Source: Lamellibrachia satsuma
Taxonomy: Eukaryota; Annelida; Polychaeta; Sabellida; Siboglinidae
Reading direction: 5' to 3'
DNA: 64,000 nt
Assembly: GCA_033239005.1 (NCBI GenBank)
Contig: BSQZ01000001.1
Coordinates: 8,986,500-9,050,499, forward strand
Position numbers and translations under genes: made by a program
Shown: one piece after another, positions 12,269-22,920 of the stretch
How positions within the stretch are numbered: position 1 is the first letter of the stretch
Layout of the letters: each line of letters opens with the position of its first letter
The notes under the pieces: model-generated
Databases searched by the model: none
Told to the model about the DNA's origin: nothing
Seen by the model: only the letters and a program-made list of their open reading frames with translations

Positions 12269-12763
12269 TTACACAGCGACATCGTAATCGCTCAGGTGGG
12301 ACGGCAGCTTCCTCTCTCTTGCAGGATTCCGTCTCGGGGCTACGTCTGCCACTGGTCGATCTGGCTGTGCTGCGGCTTCGCCCGGGTCGCTATCTTCTCC
12401 GTCCTCGTCATCGGGGATTTCGATATCCAGTGTTGCCGTGTCATACGGCGGCGCAGTCGGAGTAGGATTCAGGTGACGTCGATTGCGTCGAACGTCGCCT
12501 TGGTGTGTCCTCACGATGTATGACCAGGGCGACTGTGAGCCGACCTCTTTTAGCACGGTGCCTCGCCGGTCCATGTCAGTGACCCACACATGCTCTCCCG
12601 GCATCAGTCGTCTCAAGTGGACTGCTCGATGGCGCTTGTCGAATGACTTTTTCTGTCGATTCTTTATCTCAAGCCGCGACTTCCTCGCTCCTCGTAGATG
12701 CGACCACTGTGGTTCTAGTAAGGTTGGTATCGTCGGTATTGGCGTCCGAAGCTTCCGCCCCAT
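12269..12763 (-). pseudogene. pol: Gypsy integrase C-terminal region
   Basis: MGRKLRTPIPT, a typical post-core Gypsy motif, then basic KNRQKKSFDKRHRAVHLRRL, an SH3-like PGEHVWVTD segment and an acidic/proline tail. It continues the integrase after a frameshift and ends just inside the polypurine tract. Confidence 0.82.
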
Positions 12764-13902
12764 CAGTAGCTCAGCTGGGCTGTAACCATTGCTCTATACG
12801 CGAGAAGTGTGTCGTACGGGTTGTCGCTCTTCGCCAGTAGACATTTTAGGGTCTTCACGGCTCGTTCAGCTTCACCATTTGACTGAGGGAACCGAGGGCT
12901 GCTTGTCGTGTGCAGAAAGCCCCTCGCTGCAGCAAACCTCCTGAATGTATCTGATGCGTACTGGGGACCATTGTCAGTGACCACAACTTCAGGGACGCCA
13001 TGACGTGCAAACACTGATGTCATGTGGTTCACGATGGAAGCCGACGTCGTGCTGCTCAGTTTGGAGATCTCAACGAACGCCGACAGATAGTCGAGAACAA
13101 GTAAGTATGGTGAACCGTTTAGTTCGAAGAGGTCAGAGCCAACCTTCTGCCATGGGCGTTCTGGAACATCAGATGGTATCATCGGCTCTGCTTGATTTAC
13201 TCGTTCTTTGGCGCATCTGTCGCACCTCTCCACCAAGTCTTCGATCTGTTTGCTCAGACCCGGCCACCAAACTGATTGCTTCGCCCGTTCTCTGCATTTA
13301 GTGATACCTTGGTGTCCTTCGTGGATCTTCTCCAGTATCGATGGTCGCATTGCCAGCGGAATGACGAGGCGACTCCCCTTCAGCAGCAAGCCTTGTTGCA
13401 CAGTGAGCTCCGCAGCGACTTGCAGGTACACCTTCTCGTCCGGCCTCAGTCTCGCCCTGTCGGGCCATCCTTGCTGGCAGTAAGTCTGGATGCGTTGGCA
13501 GGTGGCGTCGTCCACCTGGGCCTGCTTCAGTTCGAGTAGGCGCTTCTCGGTAATGGGAAGTGTCTTCAAAACTGCATTGACGTATGCTTGGCAGTCCTGC
13601 TCGAAGCTTACGTCTTGCGGTTGTCTGTGCTCCACAATGGGTGCTCGTGACAGCGTATCAGCCGTAATCAAGTCCTTGCCGGCTACATGTGCGATACTAT
13701 AGTTGAATCGCATCAGCTTCATTCTGAAGCGCTGAATCCTGGGCGGCAGCTGATCAAGTGTGATCAAGTGATAGTGCTCTGGTGCTGACGAAATGCCGAA
13801 GGGTAGCATTCTGAAGGCGAATCTACCGAACGGTGTGATAAACGTTGTCAGCAGAGTCGATTCTTCAGACAACGGGACTTGCCAAAACCCGTACACTTTC
13901 AT
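12763..13902 (-). pseudogene. pol: Gypsy RT remnant fused to RNase H tail and integrase
   Basis: It begins GFWQVPLSEES...LPFGISSAPE (RT motif region), then jumps to the RNase H end (RFNYSIAHVAGKDLITADTLSR) without the YxDD box: a second, larger deletion. Integrase follows with an HHCC finger (HEGHQGITKC ... CDRCA) and the DDE core (SDLFEL, VTDNGPQ, NGEAERAVK). The frame breaks at about 12770 (TAQLSY), where the continuation is found in the next ORF. Integrase could be structurally complete if that last break were absent. Confidence 0.88.
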
Positions 13903-14506
13903 TTAGTTTTGTTAGGTCGACGCAGATCCTGACATCGTCTTGTGATTTTGGGATAACCACCATGGGCGCGCACCAATCAGTTGGCTGTTCGACTTTATTG
14001 ATGACGCCCAAAGCTTCCATCCTCTTCAGTTCTCTTTTCGTTTTCTCCATCAATGGTAGGGCCACACGTCTCGGCACATTGACGGCGAAAGGCTGCGCGT
14101 TTTCCTTCAGTGTGATCGTGTACGGCCCTTCCATCTTGCCGAGGCCGTTGAAGATATCCGGAAATTCTCTGTGATACTCATCTGTTGTCCCTTCTACCGA
14201 CTCCACTCGGCTGATCAACCGCAGCGCGTCTATTGCAGGGTTGCCTAGAAGCGCCTTGTGTATGCCCCGGACGACGTATATGTTCTGCTTTGTGGCTGTA
14301 GTCTTCCCTTGTAGCACCGTTGTGAACATTCCCACAACTGCCAGCAAACCGTTGTTGCCAACCCCGAAGAGTTTCTTATTAGCCTTTCGGAGCGGGTTCA
14401 CACCTATCAGTTCATTGTACAACTGTTCAGGAATCACTGTTTCGTCTGCACCGGTGTCAATGCGAAATTTAACACCTGACCCCCCATTTTCAGTGTTATC
14501 AACCAC
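13865..14506 (-). pseudogene. pol: Gypsy protease and start of reverse transcriptase
   Basis: Aspartic protease with the DTGAD triad (FRIDTGADETVIPEQLY), then the RT N-terminal part ending CVDLTKLNESV. The frame is -1 relative to gag. The next family motif (the D-containing segment before GFWQ) is absent: LNESV joins directly to GFWQVPL in another frame, so a deletion of roughly 25 codons removed the first catalytic aspartate region. The ORF overlaps gag by about 70 bp. Confidence 0.85.
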
Positions 14507-15444
14507 TGTTGGTTTGATTTGTTGTCAGCGACTGAGCCTAGGAATGTGTATTCTGTGTCATTGCCATCATCGCACACTGCACCAATTTTTTTGGACAAGC
14601 AAACTGAAGCAAAGTGGCCTGTCTTTGAACATTGGTGGCACTTTGCATCTTTCGCTGGGCAGTATTGTTTCTGATGTGACTGCCTGCCACATCGTCTGCA
14701 TGGCTGGTTGGTCTGATACGAAGACGCGGTGTACGACGTCTGTTTCCCTTGTTGTAACGCCGCTCTCGGTCTGCGCTCAAACGGACCACGATACGGCCTG
14801 GATTGCATAGCGTCGACGTTCGTGGCACCATCTTGCGACCGTGACTGCATGCTGTCGATATTCATCGCGCCCTCTTGCGGACTACTTCGCACTACAGTTT
14901 GTTGTTTTCGTACGGCCTCCTTTTGGCGTGTGTGATCAACCGCTCTCTTCAGAGTACGCTTTGCGTCTAGTTGTAGCTTCTCGGATAACTGTTCGTCACG
15001 CAAGCCAACAACAATTCTATCGCGTATCATGTCATCCTTCAGCGCCCCGTACTCACAGTGTTCGACTAGCTTGTACAGGTCCGTGACGAACGCGTCTACA
15101 GATTCACCGGTCTGTTGTTGTCGCTGATTAAACTTCGCCCTTTCATATATTACATTCCTCGTGCCAACGAAATAGCTATCAAACTTGTCTTTGACTACTT
15201 CAAACGTGCTCGTGTTGCTGTCATCCGGACTAAAACTCAGCGATGCCAATATGTCATCCGCTTCGTCTCCCATGCTGTAAATCAGTGTATTTACCTGGTC
15301 GGCATCGGGTTTTTCTGACAGCCCTGACGCCTGCCGAAATCGCTCGAATCGACGGATCCACTTCGGCCATTCCTCAGGCTTTGCGAAGTCCATCGGCGCC
15401 GGTGGCGCAATTTGGTAGGCCGGTGTTGCCATCTCTGATACCAT
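14434..15444 (-). CDS. gag: Gypsy Gag protein
   Basis: Gag of the LTR element: an N-terminal proline-rich start (MATPAYQIAPPAPMDF), a capsid-like domain (WPKWIRRFERFRQASGL ... FVTDLYKLVEHC, DRIVVGLRDEQLSEKL), and two CCHC zinc knuckles (CRRCGRQSHQKQYC, CHQCSKTGHFASVC) for RNA packaging. The first candidate ATG spans the LTR/primer-site junction (15444); the second (MATP) is at 15432 and I consider it more likely. The frame stays open past the zinc knuckles and ends out of frame with protease near a run of six G (minus strand, 14480-14485). That is either a -1 frameshift site or a lost base. Confidence 0.88.
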   Translation of the reverse strand: MVSEMATPAYQIAPPAPMDFAKPEEWPKWIRRFERFRQASGLSEKPDADQVNTLIYSMGDEADDILASLSFSPDDSNTSTFEVVKDKFDSYFVGTRNVIYERAKFNQRQQQTGESVDAFVTDLYKLVEHCEYGALKDDMIRDRIVVGLRDEQLSEKLQLDAKRTLKRAVDHTRQKEAVRKQQTVVRSSPQEGAMNIDSMQSRSQDGATNVDAMQSRPYRGPFERRPRAALQQGKQTSYTASSYQTNQPCRRCGRQSHQKQYCPAKDAKCHQCSKTGHFASVCLSKKIGAVCDDGNDTEYTFLGSVADNKSNQQWLITLKMGGQVLNFALTPVQTKQ

Positions 15445-15580
15445 GTAGTGTTTTCTGGTTAGCATACAATACAGCATACAATACAAGTTCGTAAATCAAC
15501 CGGTACTTTATTCACCTCGCCATGAGGGTGTCTCTCCCCGAGATATTCTCCCCCGTATTATTACAATAGATCATGCCACA
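15444..15580 (-). repeat. 5' LTR of the Gypsy element
   Basis: 137 bp, identical by eye to the 3' LTR, followed by GTCAA at 15581-15585. The Met-tRNA primer-binding site abuts it at about 15432-15443. Confidence 0.95.
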
Positions 15581-15585
15581 GTCAA

Positions 15586-15957
15586 CACACTTTAAAATTA
15601 ATATATCTTATAGACCTATCTTAACCACCACGTAATCATCTGCTATCATGTCGCCCCGTAACTATCCGACGTCCTAATTTGCACGGATAATGACCTCCGT
15701 GCAGTATTGTCAAGTAAAGCAACAATAGTCTACATTAAGTAACCACTCCTTAACTAACCCTCTTTTGTATAGCTTAACTAGCCCCCTTTCTATACTAAGT
15801 AGTTTAATAAATTTCTCTTTAATGACCGAAGCGATGCAAATATGATGTAATATAAACTTCTAACTAGTACACAGATAAATCACTTGTAATTGCTCGTCTC
15901 GTCACATGCTTTGATAGTTTACACACCAGCAACATTAAACAAAATCACCAAAGGTTA
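15586..15957. other. AT-rich unassigned sequence
   Basis: Short interspersed AT-rich stretches with no ORF, clear repeat or splice-bounded coding segment. Confidence 0.4.
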
Positions 15958-15959
15958 CA

Positions 15960-16890
15960 CTACATATATAAAACGTACTTTATACCCAGCTGATGCTTAA
16001 TGTTGATACCTTGCTAATGCGTAATGGCAGAAACCTGAGCTTGTTTGCTACAGGAACACACAAAGAGTAACTGTTGTTAAAGGTCATTTAATAAATGCAT
16101 CGTGATAATAAAATACATGCATCGATGAGAAATAGCTGGTACAAACATGTTCATCGAGAAAAATATCATATATGTGTAAATCGATGAGATATAGCTTAAT
16201 CATCAATACAAACTAGCTCATCGAGAAAAGCAATTATTAAATGACATGTAAAAGTAGCTAAGGTGAGGCGATCATTTATCCCACAGTACATAATCATGAT
16301 AACACGGTACGCAACACGAGAACATTGGTGGTAGAAAGGGAAGGATGGTGGGAGGAAAAACGTCCAATGTGTTGCTTCACGAAAACACCACTTGCGTCAG
16401 CGAAGTTTGCAACACAAAGGGACAGGGTTTAACCTGTCACGTGGTCACATGACGTTTTTGGACTAAAACCATTTCGCGACCTCCGGACTGTTTCTCGTGT
16501 TGCGGACCGCAACAAACACAGCAAAGTAGATTCTCGCCTCACATTATATAAATACTATTTTTTCAATTGTAAAAATATTCATTTATACCCTGGTGATGCT
16601 TAATGTTGATACCTTGCAGATGCGTAATGGCAGAAACCTGAGCTTGTTTGCTACAGGAACACACAAAGAGTAACTGGTGTTAAAGGTCATTTAATAAATG
16701 CATCGTGATAATAAAATACATGTATCGATGAGAAAAAGCTGGTACAAACATGTTCATCGAGAAAAATATCATATATGTGTAAATCGATTAGATATAGCTT
16801 AATCGTCAATACAAACTAGCTCATCGAGAAAAGCAATTATTAAATGACATGTAAAAGTAGCAAAGGTGGGGCGATCATTTATCCCACCAG
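15960..16890. repeat. About 305-bp direct repeat flanking a 300-bp insert
   Basis: 15978-16282 and 16586-16890 are near-identical (ACCTTGC..ATGCGTAATGGCAG through to GCGATCATTTATCCCAC). Each contains reiterated ATCGATGAGA / TCATCGAGAAAA motifs that could fold. The intervening segment carries inverted GCAACACGAGAA and TTCTCGTGTTGC sequences (about 16309 and 16493), like a small TIR element. A target duplication is not certain. Confidence 0.65.
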
Positions 16891-17596
16891 GCCTCCAATA
16901 CGGGAGGCCCCAACCCCACCCTATTAACTCACATGTTCTGGCCGTTGTGACAAATGACACCCATTGTATGTCACTCGTGGTCTAATAACATTTTCAATCA
17001 ATCATTAGTGACTAGATGGTCCTACATAAGGATAGCTGCTGTCGTTTCATGGGAAGCACAGGTTGTTTAACAAGCCCAGTGGCTCAACTATCACTGCATT
17101 CCCCTAATCATTTTGCTGAAGAGACATAGAGCTTCGTATCCGACGTTTCCAAGCCCTACAGAAAGATGAGCTCAACACAGAGTTGTGAGGGTTGATGAGA
17201 AAACAACTGTGTTAAAACTTCACAACAATCCGTTGAGAGAAAGTGAACGTTTACATAATTATTACATACAAATTGCACCCCGAAATTGTAATATCTATAG
17301 ATAATGCAATGATCCGTGAACAAAATAGCTCAAGTAACCGGCCAGGGTGAGGGTTTGGGCGAGGTAAAGGGTTTCATTTGGGTTAGGGTTAAGGAATCCT
17401 AACCGGATGAGTTAAAATATTGTTGTACTAGTCCTACCAGTGCTATCATTGTCAGAGCAGCCACATCAAGACTATAATGATATAAAAATTTAACTCCGAA
17501 ATGTTAATGTCTATATATAATGCAATATCTGAAAAACTATTTAACCGACTTTTGATAACAATCACCGTGTCGTACTGATCAGTCAGAGTTTAAAAA
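16891..17596. other. Unassigned AT-rich sequence with a short telomere-like patch
   Basis: No ORF. GGGTTAGGGTTAAGG occurs at about 17379. Otherwise low-information. Confidence 0.4.
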
Positions 17597-17604
17597 AATA
17601 GCCT

Positions 17605-17606
17605 CA

Positions 17607-17675
<69 letters not shown>

Positions 17676-17696
17676 GCACACAAGCATGCACGCACG

Positions 17697-17736
<40 letters not shown>
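17605..17736. repeat. (TA)n followed by (CA)n compound microsatellite
   Basis: TA run about 17615-17673, ACGC patch, then CA run to 17736. Confidence 0.9.
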
Positions 17737-17737
<1 letters not shown>

Positions 17738-17765
17738 CACGGGTAACAACTGTATAATTTTATTT

Positions 17766-18080
17766 GTGTTCAACCCCAACTTCATCTCCCACTACAAGGA
17801 AAAACTGTCGGATGTACGGAACCAAGCAGAATTCTGCAACATCGCAAACAAGGTGTTGCATCATGGGAACATAACTACACTGCCAAGGTATGAGTGCGCC
17901 GAATTGCTCGCCAACGACTTTGCACACTGCTTGGATGATAAAATCCAGATTATTGGCACCATGCTGCAAGAACCATGTCCCAATACAAGAAGTAACGACA
18001 CTATACGACACTATAAAACCTTGACACCGAACATCATCTCACTACTTTCGAGCCAGACACACAAGAAGAAACTGCGACCC
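17766..18080 (+). mobile_element. LINE fragment (L2/Crack-like region between endonuclease and RT)
   Basis: 106 codons with YKEKLSDVRNQAEFCNIANK and LPRYECAELLANDFAHCLDDKI, the pattern typical of the linker where 'LP...LANDF...F..KI' precedes the RT. No RT motif follows. It is a short orphan fragment. Confidence 0.5.
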
Positions 18081-18148
18081 TACTAAGCAAGTCGTCATCG
18101 AAGGCATGACAATGTAATCCGGTGCATGCATTGACAAATGCCAAGGTG

Positions 18149-18167
18149 TGCTGCTGCTGCTGCCGCT

Positions 18168-18214
<47 letters not shown>

Positions 18215-18236
18215 TGCTGCTGCTGCTGCTGCTGCT
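18149..18236. repeat. (CTG)n(CCG)n(CTG)n trinucleotide microsatellite
   Basis: CTG repeats flank a core of about 15 CCG repeats. Poly-Arg and poly-Ala readings on the minus strand are artefacts of this tract. Confidence 0.92.
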
Positions 18237-18334
18237 TTATCTGGGCTTGACATTCGACGCCATCCACCATAACATTCTCGAAAGCCCGCCATACATATAC
18301 TGAGTTTTATTTGCCAGCAGTTTTTCTGCCTACA

Positions 18335-18610
18335 TATAGTTGGCAACTACCCATTGGCCGACCGTCGGCCGACCGATTTTTTCAGATGCCATTTGTCCAT
18401 AAAAAGTGTTGGTGGAGAATATGCACATAACGACTACATTTGAGTTGCCAACTGAAAAACTAGTCAACTAAGTATCGGTTTGTGTCTGGCGGACTCAGTG
18501 TAGTCGTTATGTGTATTCTCTCCACTAACAGTTGACATCTGAAATATCGGTCGGACGACGGTCGGACAACGGGAGAGGCAAACAGTTGCCGACTAAAAGT
18601 CGGTATAGTG
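18335..18610. mobile_element. MITE-like hairpin, about 275 bp
   Basis: Ends read AGTTGGCAACTACCCATTGG ... and, inverted, ...CAACAGTTGCCGACTA-like. CATAACGACTACAT pairs with GTGTAGTCGTTATG near the centre and GGCCGACCGTCGG pairs with a diverged CGACGGTCGG. It is an imperfect palindrome without coding capacity. Confidence 0.6.
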
Positions 18611-18975
18611 GGCTTTAAATACACTGAGCAACACCATCGGCGTCAACAGACAATGTATGTCATGCAGTGCCGGATTAATAATGTGGAGGTCTGGTACTGC
18701 TGATGTGTAAACTAGCAACGCATGCGACCAGATGTTATTGTCTGTGCACTTACAAATGGCTTAACTATGCATAGGGAAGACGATTATCTAATGATAAGTT
18801 AATTAAAAAACTGTCAAACCGGGGCTAGTTGAGCCACCCAACGCCCAAGGGAGGTTTAATTGAGCAGCGGCTAAAGAACGAAGACGAGTGTTCTTCACCC
18901 CCAAAATACATTAAGGAATTCATTTTTTCCGAGCAAATTGGAACATTTGATAGCTACAAGGCAACATATTAGCAG

Positions 18976-20460
18976 TTAGTTACAAATTTTTCTGTCCAAC
19001 ATGACTCCTTCTACCTTTCTCCAAGCATTCGCTCCCGCTTGTGTACGACGTCGCACTTCTGCCTCTGAATGCCCATCCTCCGTAAACATTCCTTCGATGT
19101 ACACAAAGCCATCTACTTGCTTGATCTCCTTAGCATCCAACCTAATGTTCAACTCATCTCTCTGGTGTCCAACCCACATCACTTCTGTCTTCTCCAGGCT
19201 CATTCTCAATCCGTGCTTCTCGAACATCCCCATCCATTCGTCCCACACTTCTTGTTTGCTTTCTGCTATTTCTTGTTTGCTTTCTGCTATTATGGCCAAA
19301 TAGTCTGCTTACATCATCTTCCAGATAACATATTTCGTGCTGATCTTCCTGCTGATTAGTTCCATCGCCATGATAAACATTAACTGACGTTAACTGAAAA
19401 CTCTTCCGACAACCCAGATCCAGTTTCTCATACATTGCTTCCACCATCCTGGCTTCTGCTTCTAGCACTCCCAACATCTAACTTTTGCAATCACCATCTC
19501 TCTTTGAACTGTGTCATAGGCCTTCTCCACACATTCCACTGTCATTCTACCTTGCATCTCCAACCTCTTCTCTACCAGATGTCTTAATGCAAACATCCCA
19601 TCAGTTGTCCCTCTGCCCTTCCTGAATCCTTGTTGTTCTTCACTCAATTCTTGCTCTACTTTCTTTCGGATCCTCCCATCCAGGATCCTCTCTAGGTGCT
19701 TCATGATGTGACTTAGAAGTGTGATGCCTCGGTATTTCCCTGGGTCTTGCACATCTCCCTTCCTCTTCCACATTGAGACAATTAGTCATGTCCTCTACTC
19801 CTCTTGTAGTTTACCTTGCCTCATACATGTATTCAGCAGCCTCATTGTCCAGCTGATTCCACTCTTCTCCGCTGCCATTACCATCTCCACACGTATCTCA
19901 TCGCTACAAGGTGGTCTTCCCTTCTTCATCCCTTTCATCCTGGTTTGCTTCACTGTATTCATAATATCAGGTAACTTCACTTTCCCGTCAACATACTATG
20001 GTAATTCAGATCGTTGTTATTTCTTTCCTGGTTCAGTAGCTCCTTGAAGTAGCTTTCCCAGACCTTCAGCACTGCCTCTTGTTCTGTCACTAACCTCCCA
20101 TGTATATCCTTGATTACCGTCCCAACCTTCACGGCCTTACAATTCTCATCCCTGTCTCGGGCCATTTTGTATATCATCTTTTTTCTACAATCATCATCTA
20201 ACTTGGTATCTACGTATGCTTCCATATCTCTCCTCGCTTTATCAACAGCTCTCTTTGCCGATCTCTTCTTCTGCCCTGATGTGTGTATCATCCTTGCATC
20301 CGGTTGATTTCCTCTCTCCTTGGTTTTCTAAATTTCTTTCCAGGCTTCCTTCTTTTCGCATACTGCCTCCGCAACCTCACTTGTCCACCCTCCTTGGTTA
20401 CTACTCCTTGACATTCCGCCCTTTCCCGTTGTTCTTCCACATAGCTCCTCTCCTGTAGAG
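18976..20460 (-). mobile_element. RTE-like LINE fragment
   Basis: Minus-strand pieces in order: KKRSAKRAVDKARRDMEAY and KVGTVIKDIHGRLVTEQEAV (19977-20291), KKGRPPCSDEIRVEMV (19795-19980), KRKGDVQDPGKYRGITLLSH and EEQQGFRKGRGTTDGMFALR (19462-19773), then KHGLRMSLEKTEVMWVG and QVDGFVYIEGMFTEDG (18976-19299). The ADD box region is disrupted, with a tandem repeat of ESKQEIAESKQE. It is a different subfamily from the intron-3 RTE and is broken. Confidence 0.78.
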
Positions 20461-20667
20461 ACACTGAAAGGCATCAATACATCGTGACATCCAAATACGT
20501 TTATCGTTACTCATTAATTACTGACTCAGACCCGTGTCGCATCGGTAATGTGTGTCTTAACAAATAGTAATACATTAGATACTACACCTCTTCCTACATT
20601 AAACACTTAACTTCAAACGTAACCACTCATTATTTTATTTACTCATTATATTTATTACGATGATACA

Positions 20668-20740
20668 GGGCTCGACAGCTCTATAGACAGCTGCGAGGAC
20701 CTGCGCGAACGACTGCGTGCGAAGATAGAGATGCTTCAAG
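20668..20740 (+). pseudogene. Partial copy of the SURF6-like exon at the duplication edge
   Basis: Encodes SSIDSCEDLRERLRAKIEMLQ and ends at the equivalent donor position. Homology to 9651-9740 stops at GATACAG (20662-20668), so the duplication breakpoint falls inside this exon. By chance or not, the new upstream sequence ATTACGATGATACAG resembles a splice acceptor. Confidence 0.5.
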
Positions 20741-22079
20741 GTAGTGTTGCGCGATATTATCGGTATATTGCAGTATTTCTTTGTGTGTGATATGTATCAC
20801 AATATGCCTTCAATGTACCGGTATATGTTATATATTTTTAATTTAGCATTTTCAACTTGTCAGAAGTGAGCTTAATTAGTAGTTATGAGTTTTGACTGAT
20901 CCAGAGGACCAGATCCAGTCACTAAATTTTACCATTGGTTCAACTTGGTAAACCACCCTCCGTCTCAACCGCTGGACAGTGTCCTGGCCAAATTTGCAAA
21001 TTAGACTTCAGTAGTAGATATAGATATCTGACAAAGCAATTCCGGTGTCCATGTGTCTGAACGACTTCCGGTTGCGCGCGCAGCCAATCAGAACGCCCCC
21101 TGACGGTTGTAGGAACACCACAAACCATACGCAGCGCCCCCTAGCGACTGTAGGAGGTGTGCAGTCGGAGCACGAGCGGTGGTTACTAAAAATAGACATT
21201 GGGAAAAACCCACATATCGCTGACGTGGCGTTTAATTTTTATTTTTATTTTTATTTTAAATTCAATGAAAACCTAGGGAAAACTCCACATATCTCTGACG
21301 TGGCGGTTATTGAGTACGGTATCAAAGAATAAGAGAGCTAATCAATCAGGGTTCAGTACGTTAGCGGTGAATGGTGTAAAGAGCTGCGATTCGTCGGTTA
21401 TAGTTTCATAAAAGTTATGCGTGTGAGTTTCATAAAAATCGTGGATGATTAATGAAGTAAGGAGGATGAATGGCTCGTGTGTCCATCTGGTGGGAGATGG
21501 GTAGATGCTCGCAGGGCATACCGCTGACGTTGCGGTTAGGGTATATGCTCCCGTTTCGTGGAATGCAGCGGGCTACATACCATGTTAGGAATGCGGTCGT
21601 GTTGTATTCCGTAATATGACACCGCTCTGCCGCGTTCCCGAAAGGACGCATTAAGGCGATACTAACAGCTGACTAGTGGATTTTGGTACTCGGGAAATGC
21701 GCGTTTTAAATAACCTGGCTATATGTAGGCATATTAGCGCTGTAGTTAAAGCGCTGGTTCGCCCACTGGATGTATGCAAGTCTGAACACGTTGAAAGATA
21801 AGCCCGTCATTTGCACAATGCTATGCAGTAATTTATTCGATGCCAGCTATGATGAAAATCGGGTTTCATTATTGTTATTTTTGTCGTTTCTCTAAGAAGA
21901 GTAGACCACGTGACGTCCTGTCTGCATAAATAATAAAAACAGCTGTGTATGCATCAACGAGTTGACCTGTATGCGTACATCTAACATATTTAGGGTATTG
22001 GTTATCGTATGAATCATACATAGCACGAGTAATGAGAAAGAGTACCGATTTGTCTAAGAAAATACCGCTTTTATATGTA

Positions 22080-22920
22080 TTATGTCACCCTTAGTTACGT
22101 ATGTAATGCTTTTAAGCTAAGTGTTTACCACATTTATCTGCCTGTTAACATGTTAAGTAAATGTCACTTTTATTTGTATCTTACCACAGTTTAGCTACGT
22201 AATTGCCACGCTTGTCTGTGTGCTAACGCTTTTAGCATATTAAGTATCACTTTTAATTGTATGTTAACGCTATTTAGCTAAGTATATACCACATTCTATG
22301 TTAAGTTTGTTTTCGCAAAGTAAATATCACTTTTAGTTGTACCTTAACGCTTTTAAGCTAAGTAAGTACCAAATACAGCTACATGTTAATGAGTTTAGCT
22401 AAGTAAATACCGCATTTAGCTGTAGGTTAACGCTTTTAAGCTAAGAAATTACCACATTTAGCTGTATGTTAGCGATTTTACGCTAATTATTTACCATATT
22501 TACCTGCATGTTAACGGTTTTAAGCTAAGCAAATACAACTTTTAGCTAAGTAATTAGCATTTTTAGCTAAGTAAGTACCATATTTAGTTGCAAGTTAACG
22601 CTTTTAAGTTAAGTAATTACCACATATGTTAAAACTGTTTAGCTAATAAATGACCACATTTAGCTGTATGTTAGCGCTTTTTACCTAAATAATTACCACA
22701 TTTAGTTGTATGTTAACGCTTTTAAGCTAAGTAATTACCGCATTTAGCTGCGTGTTAACGTTTTTTAGCTAAGAAATTACCATATTTAGCTGTATGTTAC
22801 TGCTGTTTAACTAAGGAATTACCACATTTAGCTGTATGGTAACGCTTTTTAACTAAGTATTTATCGCATTTAGTTGCATGTTAACGCATTGAAACTAAGT
22901 ATTTACCACATTCACCTGTA
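22080..22920. repeat. 42-bp degenerate tandem array, left arm
   Basis: About twenty units resembling ACCACATTTAGCTGTATG followed by TTAACGCTTTTAAGCTAAGTAATT. It is bracketed by 135-bp direct repeats at about 21688-21822 and 22926-23060 (both with GTATGCAAGTCTGAACA and TCATTTGCAC). Confidence 0.85.

Larger units (their letters stand above)
12086..15580 (-). mobile_element. Short Ty3/Gypsy LTR retrotransposon, internally deleted
   Basis: Complete by its ends: 137-bp LTRs identical by eye, TG...CA termini on the plus strand, 5-bp target duplication GTCAA (12081-12085 and 15581-15585), a primer-binding site TGGTATCAGAGA directly inside the 5' LTR (initiator Met-tRNA type), and a purine tract GAGAAAGGAGGA against the 3' LTR. 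Gag, protease, partial RT and integrase are present, but the RT catalytic core and most of RNase H are missing, so the 3.5-kb element cannot be autonomous. Identical LTRs indicate a recent insertion. Confidence 0.95.

Noticed and set aside
18034..18346. Poly-Arg and poly-Ala proteins
   Set aside because: They arise only from the CCG/CTG trinucleotide tract.
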